This document shows positions 16,738 to 25,325 of a DNA stretch of 60,911 nucleotides, piece after piece. The first letter of the stretch is position 1; every line of letters begins with the position of its first letter. The position numbers and the translations under genes were made by a program. The DNA comes from HGM04593 sp045533955 (GTDB lineage Bacteria > Bacteroidota > Bacteroidia > Bacteroidales > Bacteroidaceae). The notes under the pieces were generated by a model. It was not told the DNA's origin, made no database searches, and saw nothing but the letters and a program-made list of their open reading frames with translations. The stretch spans positions 1-60,911 of the forward strand of contig JAZSIU010000006.1 in assembly GCA_045533955.1 (NCBI GenBank), written 5' to 3'.

Positions 16738-18042
16738 ATGGCATCATTCATTATAGACGGCGGACACAGATTAAGCGGCAGCATCACCCCTCAAGGAGCA
16801 AAAAATGAGGTGCTTCAGGAGATATGCGCCACACTGCTCACCGACGAAGAGGTAACAATAGAAAACATCCCCGAGATTGCCGACGTCAGCAACCTTATAC
16901 AGCAGCTTATGAATATGGGCGTTGCAGTGTCGAAGAATGGCCCCGGGAGCTACACTTTTCAGGCGCGCAGCATAAATATGGACTACCTCGAGAGCGATGA
17001 ATATATCGACGGATGCGCACGCCTGCGCGGCTCGGTGATGTTCATCGGCCCACTGCTGGCCCGCTTCGGACGCGCCACCCTATCGACCCCCGGAGGCGAC
17101 AAGATAGGCCGCCGCCGCGTCGACACTCACCTATTGGGACTTCAAAAATTAGGTGCCACATTCCACCATATTGAAGAGAAAGGCATATACTGTATGCAGG
17201 CCGACAAGCTCAGAGGCTGCTATATGCTGCTTGACGAGGCGTCGGTAACGGGAACCGCCAACATTATTATGGCCGCCACCCTCGCCGAGGGCACAACCAC
17301 AATATACAACGCAGCCTGCGAGCCCTACATCCAGCAGCTGTGCCGTATGCTGTGCAAGATGGGCGCACGCATCTCGGGCATTGCCAGCAACCTTATAACC
17401 ATCGAGGGAGTAAAGTCGCTGGGAGGCTGTCGCCACCGCGCCCTGCCCGATATGATTGAGGTGGGCAGTTTCATTGGAATGGCCGCAATGACACAGAGCG
17501 AGATTACCATTAAGGATGTATCGTTCGGCAATTTGGGCATTATCCCCGAGAGTTTCCGACGCTTGGGCGTGCAATTCGAGCAGCGCGGCGACGACATTTT
17601 CATCCCCGCGCAAGAGCACTACGAGATTGAGTCGTTTCTCGACGGCTCCATAATGAGCATCAGCGACGCACCGTGGCCGGGCCTCACCCCCGACCTTCTG
17701 AGCGTCCTTTTAGTAACCGCGATACAGGCAAAAGGCAGCGTGCTCATACACCAAAAGATGTTCGAGAGCCGCCTCTTCTTTGTCGATAAGCTCATTGATA
17801 TGGGAGCACAGATTCTTCTGTGCGACCCTCACCGTGCAGTAGTCATAGGGCACGACCGCAGGTTTAAGCTGCGTCCGCGCTCAATGAGCTCGCCCGACAT
17901 CCGCGCAGGAATTGCACTGCTCATCGCCGCAATGAGCGCCGAGGGACAGAGCCGCATCGACAATATCGACCAAATTGACCGAGGCTATCAGAATCTCGAG
18001 CAGCGTCTGAATCAGCTTGGAGCAAAAATAACCCGTTCATAA
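16738..18042 (+). CDS. murA: UDP-N-acetylglucosamine 1-carboxyvinyltransferase
   Basis: A 434-residue enzyme for the first committed step of peptidoglycan synthesis, transferring enolpyruvate from PEP to UDP-GlcNAc. The fold is related to AroA. GGHRLSGSITPQGAKNE and DMIEVGSFIGMAAM are conserved. At the position of the catalytic Cys (Cys115 of E. coli) the protein has Asp121 in PGGDKIGRRR. That substitution also occurs in other Bacteroidota as I recall, and in other bacteria it makes the enzyme insensitive to fosfomycin. It is embedded between DUF4290 and rimM, 11 bases before the latter. Confidence 0.94.
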   Translation: MASFIIDGGHRLSGSITPQGAKNEVLQEICATLLTDEEVTIENIPEIADVSNLIQQLMNMGVAVSKNGPGSYTFQARSINMDYLESDEYIDGCARLRGSVMFIGPLLARFGRATLSTPGGDKIGRRRVDTHLLGLQKLGATFHHIEEKGIYCMQADKLRGCYMLLDEASVTGTANIIMAATLAEGTTTIYNAACEPYIQQLCRMLCKMGARISGIASNLITIEGVKSLGGCRHRALPDMIEVGSFIGMAAMTQSEITIKDVSFGNLGIIPESFRRLGVQFEQRGDDIFIPAQEHYEIESFLDGSIMSISDAPWPGLTPDLLSVLLVTAIQAKGSVLIHQKMFESRLFFVDKLIDMGAQILLCDPHRAVVIGHDRRFKLRPRSMSSPDIRAGIALLIAAMSAEGQSRIDNIDQIDRGYQNLEQRLNQLGAKITRS

Positions 18043-18053
18043 GAACAACAAAA

Positions 18054-18557
18054 ATGTTAAAAAGAGACGACTTTACATATTTTGGGAAATTCCTCAAGCC
18101 CCACGGCACAAAAGGCGAGATTGGCCTCTTGGGCGAGGGCTTCACGCTGGGCGAGGAGTGCGACTTTGTAGCCGCCGACATTGACGGCATATTAGTCCCC
18201 TTCTTCTTTGAATACAAAAAGAGCAAGAACAGCGACACGCTCATCGTAAAAATTGAGAGGATGGATAGCGCCGAGGCCGTGCGCCTGCTCACCAACCGCG
18301 AGGCATATATTCCCCGCGAGTGGGTAGAAGAGAGCGACAACTACTCGTGGAGCTATTTTCGCGGCTTTACCGCCGAGGAGAGCAACCACGGAGCATTGGG
18401 GAGAATCATCGACGTTGACAACAACACAATAAACACCCTTTTCATTGTAGAACACAACGGCGAGGAGATACTAATCCCCGCGCAAGAGGAACTTATCGCA
18501 ATCATCGACCACAAGAAGCGCCACATAATCTTCGACCTTCCCGAGGGACTTATATAA
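18054..18557 (+). CDS. rimM: Ribosome maturation factor RimM
   Basis: A 167-residue protein that assists 30S subunit assembly by binding S19. An N-terminal RimM beta barrel (FTYFGKFLKPHGTKGEIGLL) is followed by a PRC-barrel from about 95, with EESNHGALGRIIDVDNN and the closing ILIPAQEELI. The length is normal. It lies 11 bases after murA and 23 before the M23-like gene. Confidence 0.92.
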   Translation: MLKRDDFTYFGKFLKPHGTKGEIGLLGEGFTLGEECDFVAADIDGILVPFFFEYKKSKNSDTLIVKIERMDSAEAVRLLTNREAYIPREWVEESDNYSWSYFRGFTAEESNHGALGRIIDVDNNTINTLFIVEHNGEEILIPAQEELIAIIDHKKRHIIFDLPEGLI

Positions 18558-18580
18558 CAATCACCCCGAGACGCAACTTT

Positions 18581-19456
18581 ATGGAAAAGAAGAAAAGAAA
18601 GATATTCAAAAACAACCTTACACGCAAATACAGGCTTACGATACACAACGAGAACAAGCTGGAGAATGTGTTCGGATTTTACGTATCGCCACTGTGGGTG
18701 ATAGTATCCCTCTTCTGCTCGTTTCTTTTAGTGGCAGGAGTGGTATTTCTTATATTAGCCTTTACCCCCGTTGCCGAGTATCTGCCCGGCTACGTGAGCG
18801 ACCGCACACGCGAGCAGTTGGTAAACTACGCCCTCACGATAGACTCATTAAAAGGCGAGGTTGACAAGCAGGGTCGATACATAAGCAACGTAAAAGCCAT
18901 CTTCGAGGGGCGCATAGAGAGCACAACCGACACAACCGCAAGCGGCGACACACTGCTCATCCACAACACACAATATGCCATCGACGCATCACCCATAGAG
19001 CAAGAGTTTGCAGCCGAATTCGAGGAGCAGGAGCGATACAACCTAATATCGCACGCAAGCAACGTAAGCACGCTGCAAGGCATCAGCTTCCACCGTCCCA
19101 CACGAGGAATGCTCATAAAAGGCTTCAACCCCAAAGAGGGGCACTACGGTGTCGATATTGCCGAGACACCGGGCGAGAGCGTATCGGCCATTTGGGACGG
19201 CACCGTAATAATGAGCGACTACACAGCCAACGACGGCTACACAATAGTGCTGCAACACAACGAGGAGCTTGTATCGGTCTACCGCAACTGCCACCGACTG
19301 CTAAAAAGCGTCGGCGACAAGGTTACGGCAGGCGAGTCGATAGCCACCCTCAGCAACAGGCAAGAGGCACAAACAACAAAGACAAAGCCCTATCTGCACC
19401 TTGAGCTGTGGCACCGAGGCGAACCACTCGACCCCAACATTTATATAGCATTTTAA
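18581..19456 (+). CDS. M23 family membrane-anchored protein, probably catalytically degenerate
   Basis: A 291-residue protein: a basic cytoplasmic N-terminus, one membrane segment (about 37-62), a coiled stretch (75-115), and a C-terminal M23/LytM domain (about 165-280) in the periplasm. The three expected zinc ligands are present (His188 and Asp192 in HYGVD, His273 in YLHLEL). The two other active-site histidines are replaced: the usual YAH reads Y234-R-N236, and the first His of HxH is Tyr271. Such changes are seen in LytM-type activators of amidases. Co-location with rimM, dxr and rseP suggests a conserved envelope role, perhaps in division. Activator function is an inference. Confidence 0.85.
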   Translation: MEKKKRKIFKNNLTRKYRLTIHNENKLENVFGFYVSPLWVIVSLFCSFLLVAGVVFLILAFTPVAEYLPGYVSDRTREQLVNYALTIDSLKGEVDKQGRYISNVKAIFEGRIESTTDTTASGDTLLIHNTQYAIDASPIEQEFAAEFEEQERYNLISHASNVSTLQGISFHRPTRGMLIKGFNPKEGHYGVDIAETPGESVSAIWDGTVIMSDYTANDGYTIVLQHNEELVSVYRNCHRLLKSVGDKVTAGESIATLSNRQEAQTTKTKPYLHLELWHRGEPLDPNIYIAF

Positions 19457-19483
19457 GAAAAACAGAGACACACAAATATAACT

Positions 19484-20644
19484 ATGAAGACAGAAAATAA
19501 GAGAGTAATTGCAATATTAGGCTCGACAGGCTCAATAGGCACACAAACACTGCAAGTAGTAGAGGAGCACCCCGAATGCTTCGAGGTATATGCAATAACC
19601 GCAAAGAGCAGCGTCGATAAACTCATTGCACAGGCACGCAAATTCCACCCCGAAGCAGTAGTAATTGCCGACGAAACACAATACGAGACACTGAAAGAGG
19701 CCCTCGCCGACCTCCCCATAAAAGTATATGCCGGATACGAAGCAATATGCCAGATTGTACAGTCCGAGCCCATTGACATAGTTGTAACGGCAATGGTAGG
19801 ATTCTCGGGGCTGCGTCCCACGATAGAGGCCATAAAGGCAGGCAAGGCCATTGCCCTTGCCAACAAAGAGACAATGGTGGTTGCCGGCGAGCTCATCACC
19901 CGTCTGGCCAACGAGCACAAAGTGCCCATTCTACCCGTTGACTCGGAGCACTCGGCAATATTCCAATGCCTTGCGGGCGAGCAGCACAACCACATCGAGA
20001 AGCTCATTCTGACAGCCTCGGGTGGCCCCTTCCGCACATTTACCCCCGAGCAATTAGAGAAAGTAACAAAGGCACAAGCCCTGAAGCACCCCAATTGGAG
20101 TATGGGTGCCAAAATAACCATCGACTCGGCCACAATGATGAACAAAGGCTTCGAGGTGATGGAGGCAAAATGGCTCTTCGGCATCGAGGCGAAAGACATT
20201 GAGGTTGTTGTGCATCCGCAATCGGTCATCCACTCGATGGTACAATTCAGCGACGGCGCCGTAAAGGCACAATTGGGCACCCCGGATATGCGCCTGCCCA
20301 TAATGTACGCCCTCACCTACCCAACCCGCCTCGCCTCCTCATTCGGCAGGCTCGATTTTGGGACATTGGGCGAGCTCACCTTTGAAAAGCCCAATATGGA
20401 GATTTTCCCCAATCTGCGCCACGCCTACGACGCGCTGGCAATGGGCGGCAATATGCCCTGCGTGGTGAACGCCGCCAACGAGGTGTGCGTTGCAGCCTTC
20501 CTTACCGACCGCATAAAATTCACCGATATGAGCCGACTGATAGAGCGCGCAATGCAGAGTGCCGACTTTACCATAAAGCCCACCCTCGACGACTATATTG
20601 CCACCGACAGCGAGGTGCGCAAGATGGCCGAGAATTGGATTTAA
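19484..20644 (+). CDS. dxr: 1-deoxy-D-xylulose 5-phosphate reductoisomerase
   Basis: A 386-residue NADPH-dependent enzyme of the non-mevalonate isoprenoid pathway. GSTGSIGTQTL (13-23) binds the cofactor, LANKETMVVAGELI and PVDSEHSAIFQCL carry substrate and metal contacts, and SATMMNKGFEVMEA is conserved. The length is normal. It lies 27 bases after the M23-like gene and 55 before rseP. IspD of the same pathway is encoded at 45403-46101. Confidence 0.96.
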   Translation: MKTENKRVIAILGSTGSIGTQTLQVVEEHPECFEVYAITAKSSVDKLIAQARKFHPEAVVIADETQYETLKEALADLPIKVYAGYEAICQIVQSEPIDIVVTAMVGFSGLRPTIEAIKAGKAIALANKETMVVAGELITRLANEHKVPILPVDSEHSAIFQCLAGEQHNHIEKLILTASGGPFRTFTPEQLEKVTKAQALKHPNWSMGAKITIDSATMMNKGFEVMEAKWLFGIEAKDIEVVVHPQSVIHSMVQFSDGAVKAQLGTPDMRLPIMYALTYPTRLASSFGRLDFGTLGELTFEKPNMEIFPNLRHAYDALAMGGNMPCVVNAANEVCVAAFLTDRIKFTDMSRLIERAMQSADFTIKPTLDDYIATDSEVRKMAENWI

Positions 20645-20699
20645 GACAAGCAGCAATAATAATTTAAAAATAAACAACTAAAAATTTTATTAGCGACCA

Positions 20700-22064
20700 A
20701 TGGAAATAGTTCTTATACGAGCGCTTCAGCTGATTCTTGCACTGAGCCTGCTGATACTTATACACGAGTTTGGACACTACCTATTCTCGAAAATCTTCAA
20801 AGTGAGGGTCGAGAAATTCTACCTTTTCTTCGACTGGAAAATATCACTCTTTATGATTCCCTCGCGACTGAGCAAGAAAGAGGACAAAGCCCTCATAAAG
20901 CTACCCGCCACGAACGACGACACCGAGTATGGCATAGGCTGGATACCGCTCGGAGGCTACTGCAAAATATCGGGAATGATTGACGAGTCGATGGACACCG
21001 AGCAGATGAAACAACCGGCACAACCGTGGGAGTTCCGCTCGAAGCCCGCGTGGCAGCGTCTGCTCATTATGATAGGCGGAGTAATGTTCAACTTTATCCT
21101 CGCCCTGCTCATATACAGTATGATTCTCTTCTCGTGGGGCGAGAGTTACACCGACCTTCACAAGGCCTCGTACGGAATGGAGTTTAACCAAGAGGCCGAG
21201 CAATTGGGCTTTGTCGATGGCGACATTGTGCTGCGCGTCGATGGACAAGATGTTCACAAGCGCGACGCCGACCTTCTGCGTGCCATCGCCGACGGCCGCG
21301 AGGTAACAGTGCTTCGTGCCGGTGTCGAGACAAACATTGCAATCCCCGAGGAGTTTGGACTTTTGGACATTGGCAAGGAGGCCCCCTTTATGGACTTTCT
21401 CATCCCCAGCGTCATTGACAGCGTGGCACCCGGCAGCGCAGCAGCCGCAGCGGGAATAAAGAGAGGCGACAAAATTCTGACAATAGGCGACAAAAAGGCC
21501 GATACGTGGTACAAGTTACTCACGACCCTTGAGCAGATGAGCGAGGAGGAGGCACAAAAAACCGTCAAAATAACCATCGAGCGCGACACACTGCTGACTC
21601 TTGACGCCACACTCGACGCCTCGTACAGGCTGGGAGTAATATACAAAGCCCCCGACTACCCCGTCGAGACAATCAGCTACGGCTTCTTCGAAGCCTTCCC
21701 CGCAGGCGTGGTTTATGGCTGCAATGTCCTTAAAGGCTACATAAGCGACTTTAAATACATATTCTCGAGCCAAGGAGCAAAATCCGTTGGAGGATTCATC
21801 ACAATAGGTAAAATGTTCCCCCAAAAATGGGATTGGTACAAATTCTGGAATATGACGGCAATGCTATCGCTCATTCTGGCATTTATGAACATTCTGCCCA
21901 TCCCCGCACTCGACGGCGGACACGTACTTTTCCTTCTGATTGAGGTTGTTACAGGCCGTCAGCCCAGCGAAAAATTTATGGAGCGTGCACAGGTAACAGG
22001 AATGATAATTCTGCTGGGCCTTATGCTGCTTGCCTGCTTCAACGACATTCTCTCACTCTTTTAA
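20700..22064 (+). CDS. rseP: RIP metalloprotease RseP (site-2 protease family)
   Basis: A 454-residue intramembrane zinc protease that cleaves anti-sigma factors and other single-pass membrane proteins. HEFGH at 22-26 is the zinc-binding motif in the first membrane segment. A PDZ region lies in the middle (a second PDZ-like block around GSAAAAAGIKRGDKILTI), and NILPIPALDGGH near residue 400 supplies the third ligand. The order dxr-rseP is common in bacteria. The serpin gene starts 10 bases after its stop. Confidence 0.94.
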   Translation: MEIVLIRALQLILALSLLILIHEFGHYLFSKIFKVRVEKFYLFFDWKISLFMIPSRLSKKEDKALIKLPATNDDTEYGIGWIPLGGYCKISGMIDESMDTEQMKQPAQPWEFRSKPAWQRLLIMIGGVMFNFILALLIYSMILFSWGESYTDLHKASYGMEFNQEAEQLGFVDGDIVLRVDGQDVHKRDADLLRAIADGREVTVLRAGVETNIAIPEEFGLLDIGKEAPFMDFLIPSVIDSVAPGSAAAAAGIKRGDKILTIGDKKADTWYKLLTTLEQMSEEEAQKTVKITIERDTLLTLDATLDASYRLGVIYKAPDYPVETISYGFFEAFPAGVVYGCNVLKGYISDFKYIFSSQGAKSVGGFITIGKMFPQKWDWYKFWNMTAMLSLILAFMNILPIPALDGGHVLFLLIEVVTGRQPSEKFMERAQVTGMIILLGLMLLACFNDILSLF

Positions 22065-22074
22065 GAACGGAAGT

Positions 22075-23337
22075 ATGAAAATTGCAAAAATTGTGATAGC
22101 AGCATTTATGCTGAGCGCCTGCGCGTCGTCGACACGCCTCTCCGACACCACAGCCATAGAGGTTACCCCCGGGAGCAGCAGCCCATTAGGCAACGGCATA
22201 AACGGGGCGACAGAGAGAGCTATGAGCAAGGAGAGCGCCCCCGCCGACACCACAGGCGGACGGTTCGCCTTCAGCCTCTTCGAGCGCATCTGTCGCAACG
22301 ACCGAAGCGAGAACATCTGCATCTCTCCCGCAAGCGCAAAATGCGCCCTCGCAATGGTAGCCAACGGTGCACAGGGGCAGACACTCGAGCAGATACTATC
22401 GACCCTCGATGCATCCGAGGGGTTAGAGGCACTGAACAACAGCAACCTCTACAACGTACAGGACGACGAGGACGAGGCCACACTCTCCGTAGCAAATTCA
22501 ATATGGATAAATAACGACACACCCGTAAAAGAAAAATTCATCGCCGACAACCAAAAATACCACAAAGCCGAGGTTGTCAACACACCATTCGACAGCAACA
22601 CCCTATCGGCCATAAACGATTGGTGCAGCGAAAAGACAGACGGTAAGATAACAAACATCATCGACAACCTTAAGCCCGAGGACAAAATGATACTTCTGAA
22701 CGCCCTCTATTTTAAAGGTAAATGGAGCGACGATTTTAATGAAAGGATGACAAACGACGAGCCCTTTACAAAAGCCGACGGAACCACCACCAACGTAAAG
22801 ATGATGCATCAGACGCTTACAACAGGCTATAATATCGACGATAAAGTACGCATAATGTCGCTCCCCTTTAAGAACAGCACCATAGAGATGCAATTTATCC
22901 TACCGCACATTGACATAAGCCTCGACGAGGCCGCCCGACACCTTGCCCACAACTACGACACTCTGTGCAAGAGCATAAATCGCAAAAAAATCATCCTTTC
23001 GCTCCCACGCTTCAAATGCGAATATAAAGCCGGGCTCAAAGGCACACTCGCAGCAATGGGAATGAGCGATGCCTTCGGCCATAAAGCAAATTTTAAAGGC
23101 ATAAGCAACGAACCCCTGCACATCGACGAGATACTGCAAAAGACCTATCTTAAGATAAATGAAACGGGTGCCGAGGCAGCAGCCGCAACAGCCGTAATAT
23201 TGGTAGGAGCAATGGCTGCGCGCCCCAGCAAAGAGCCCATTGTGCTTAAGTTCGACCGTCCGTTCATCTACCTTATAGTTGATACCGTTACCGACAATAT
23301 ATTATTTATCGGCAAGAGCGGCCACCCACAGGAGTAA
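22075..23337 (+). CDS. Serpin family lipoprotein
   Basis: A 420-residue serine protease inhibitor fold with a lipoprotein signal (LSAC, lipidated Cys16), so it should be anchored in the outer membrane. Family blocks include NSIWINNDTPV, LNALYFKGKWSDDF and the C-terminal DRPFIYLIVD. The reactive-centre loop (about 365-387) has an inhibitory-type hinge G-A-E-AAAA-T. Counting from the hinge puts P1 at Ala379 and P1' at Met380, which would suit elastase-like proteases. Tannerella miropin is a known relative in this phylum. The start at 22075 is preferred over an in-frame upstream start inside rseP because it gives the lipobox. It is probably co-transcribed with rseP and the phosphatase gene. Confidence 0.92.
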   Translation: MKIAKIVIAAFMLSACASSTRLSDTTAIEVTPGSSSPLGNGINGATERAMSKESAPADTTGGRFAFSLFERICRNDRSENICISPASAKCALAMVANGAQGQTLEQILSTLDASEGLEALNNSNLYNVQDDEDEATLSVANSIWINNDTPVKEKFIADNQKYHKAEVVNTPFDSNTLSAINDWCSEKTDGKITNIIDNLKPEDKMILLNALYFKGKWSDDFNERMTNDEPFTKADGTTTNVKMMHQTLTTGYNIDDKVRIMSLPFKNSTIEMQFILPHIDISLDEAARHLAHNYDTLCKSINRKKIILSLPRFKCEYKAGLKGTLAAMGMSDAFGHKANFKGISNEPLHIDEILQKTYLKINETGAEAAAATAVILVGAMAARPSKEPIVLKFDRPFIYLIVDTVTDNILFIGKSGHPQE

Positions 23338-23358
23338 CCACAAATAAGAGATAAGATT

Positions 23359-24726
23359 ATGAGAAAGAGTATCTTCACACTGCTGATGCTGTTTGTTGCA
23401 ATGGCAGCATCGGCCGGAAAGGCCCCAAAGTATGTATTCTACTTTATTGGCGATGGAATGGGCCCCTCGCACGTATTAGGCACCGAGCTCTATTTGGGCG
23501 AGATGCAGGGAGTAATAGGACGTCCACAGCAATTGTGCTTCACACAATTCCCCTCGACAGCCTTTGTAACAACCTTCTCGGCCAGCAACGGAGTAACCGA
23601 CTCGGCCGCATCGGGAACAGCCCTCGCCACGGGTAATAAGACCAACAACGGCCATTTGGGAGTAACCCCCGACGGAACACCCGTTTATAGCGTCGCAAAA
23701 GCCGCTCAAGAGGCCGGGTACGCCGTCGGACTATCGACCACCGTACCCATTAACCACGCAACACCCGGTGCCTTCTACGCCCACCAGAAGAGCCGCAACT
23801 ACTACCCACAGATTGCGCGTGAGATGCTTGCAGCCGACTACCACTTTTACGCCGGCGGCGACCCCATTTGTAGCGACAGCGAACGCACACAGCTCTACAA
23901 GGATGCCGAGGCACAAGGCTACGCCATTGCCCGCGGATACGCCGATTATAAGGCCAAGAGCAATGCAGCAAAAATGATGCTCTATCAGAAAGAGGTGGCC
24001 ACACAGCTCCCCTACACAATAGACCGCACAGCCGACGACCTCACCCTTGCGCAGATAACCGAGGCAGGCATAGACTTTCTCTCGAAAAAGAGCAAGAAAG
24101 GCTTTTTCTTTATGGTCGAGGGCGGCAAAATTGACTACGCCTCGCACGACGACGACGCCGCCACAATGATGCACGAGGTAATGGACTTTAACGCCGCCAT
24201 CGAGGTAGCCTATGATTTTTACAAGAAACACCCCGACGAGACACTCATCATCGTTACTGCCGACCACGAGACAGGTGGCATTGTGCTGGGCTTTAAAGGC
24301 TCATACACATTGAATCTGAAAGCCCTCTCGGGACAGAAAGTAAGCGAGGACAAGCTCGAAGAGATTCTCCTTGCAGCAAGCAAAGAGAAACAGCTCAGCT
24401 GGGACGAGACAGCCTCGCTGCTCAAAGAGAATATGGGCCTATGGGACGAGGCACAACTGAGCGACGAGCAGAGCGAGGCGCTCAAAAAGCTCTACGAGCG
24501 TTACTCAGAGGCCGACACACAAGAGAAGCGCGAGCAGGCACTCATAAGAATAGCCAACCAAGCAAAATATCTTGTATCGCACGCGGCAGCAGTGTCGTGG
24601 GCTAGCGGCAACCACTCGGGCACGTTTGTTCCTTTGTTTGCCATCGGTAAGGGTGCCGATAGTTTCGACGGAGTAATCGACAACACCGATATTCCCAAGA
24701 TTATTAAAAAGGTTGCAAAATATTGA
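23359..24726 (+). CDS. Secreted alkaline phosphatase
   Basis: A 455-residue phosphomonoesterase of the PhoA family with a signal peptide (about 1-19). GDGMG (31-35) carries a metal-ligand Asp32, TDSAASGTALATG holds the nucleophile Ser82, and the later VTADHETGG and ASGNHSG blocks supply the remaining metal ligands. It acts in the periplasm or at the surface to release phosphate from esters. It follows the serpin gene by 21 bases and is closed by a strong terminator. The specific gene symbol is left empty because Bacteroidota have several such enzymes. Confidence 0.92.
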   Translation: MRKSIFTLLMLFVAMAASAGKAPKYVFYFIGDGMGPSHVLGTELYLGEMQGVIGRPQQLCFTQFPSTAFVTTFSASNGVTDSAASGTALATGNKTNNGHLGVTPDGTPVYSVAKAAQEAGYAVGLSTTVPINHATPGAFYAHQKSRNYYPQIAREMLAADYHFYAGGDPICSDSERTQLYKDAEAQGYAIARGYADYKAKSNAAKMMLYQKEVATQLPYTIDRTADDLTLAQITEAGIDFLSKKSKKGFFFMVEGGKIDYASHDDDAATMMHEVMDFNAAIEVAYDFYKKHPDETLIIVTADHETGGIVLGFKGSYTLNLKALSGQKVSEDKLEEILLAASKEKQLSWDETASLLKENMGLWDEAQLSDEQSEALKKLYERYSEADTQEKREQALIRIANQAKYLVSHAAAVSWASGNHSGTFVPLFAIGKGADSFDGVIDNTDIPKIIKKVAKY

Positions 24727-24748
24727 TGCACTGTAACAATAATATTTT

Positions 24749-24790
24749 CCGCGGCAAGGTTTCTTAAAAAAAACTTGCCGCGGATTTTTT
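24749..24790 (+). terminator. Terminator of the tsaB-phosphatase series
   Basis: CCGCGGCAAG (24749-24758) pairs with CTTGCCGCGG (24774-24783), and six T follow within 24785-24790. It lies 22 bases after the phosphatase stop. Confidence 0.88.
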
Positions 24791-24825
24791 CTGTCAACAG
24801 ATGGTAAGAAGTGCTCCTGTCAGAA

Positions 24826-25203
24826 TCAGTGTCTTTGATAGACCGTCTCGCCACTGTCATCCCACAGATAGAGCCTGCTACCGCGAATCTCCACCCCGTA
24901 CGTCTGAATATCGTCGTAAATATACGACTGCAACAACAGCTCATCGTGGCGAATATCATACGCACCCATATCAGTATCTACCGCAATACCATAATAATCC
25001 TCGGTGCGAATAGTGCCTGTCCAATGTCCGTCCGCTGTAAATGTAAGAGTGCGCTCGATATATACGAACCTATCCTCCTCGATGCTGACCCACGTTCCCA
25101 CTATCCTATCTTCAAGAAAATGCGTGTCGTGGTGGCACGCTGCAAAGAGCATCGGCAGCAATGCTACAAATGCGTATAAGAAACTCTTTCTAATCCTTTT
25201 CAT
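24826..25203 (-). CDS. Small lipoprotein, lipocalin-like
   Basis: A 125-residue protein with a lipoprotein signal: a basic start, a hydrophobic core and the lipobox LFAAC. The mature part begins with a VGTWVSIEED block followed by alternating beta-like segments (RTLTFTADGHWTG and later RGSRLYLWDD), the pattern of small lipocalin-like or calycin-fold lipoproteins common in Bacteroidales. The start at 25203 is chosen because it gives the signal peptide; an upstream in-frame start would bury it. It stands alone between two terminators. The fold is an inference and the ligand is unknown. Confidence 0.7.
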   Translation of the reverse strand: MKRIRKSFLYAFVALLPMLFAACHHDTHFLEDRIVGTWVSIEEDRFVYIERTLTFTADGHWTGTIRTEDYYGIAVDTDMGAYDIRHDELLLQSYIYDDIQTYGVEIRGSRLYLWDDSGETVYQRH

Positions 25204-25269
25204 AATACTCCTTTTTATATTAGACGAACGAAACGGCAAAATGTAACACCGCCGCGACTGCATAGATAT

Positions 25270-25310
25270 AAAAAAATCCCGAAAAACAGTGTCCTTCGGG
25301 ATTTTTTCTT
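25270..25310. terminator. Bidirectional terminator after the M23-LysM gene
   Basis: ATCCCGAA (25276-25283) pairs with TTCGGGAT (25295-25302), with A-rich and T-rich flanks on both sides. On the minus strand it follows the M23-LysM stop at 25326. Confidence 0.82.
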
Positions 25311-25325
25311 TATTATCGGCAAATA

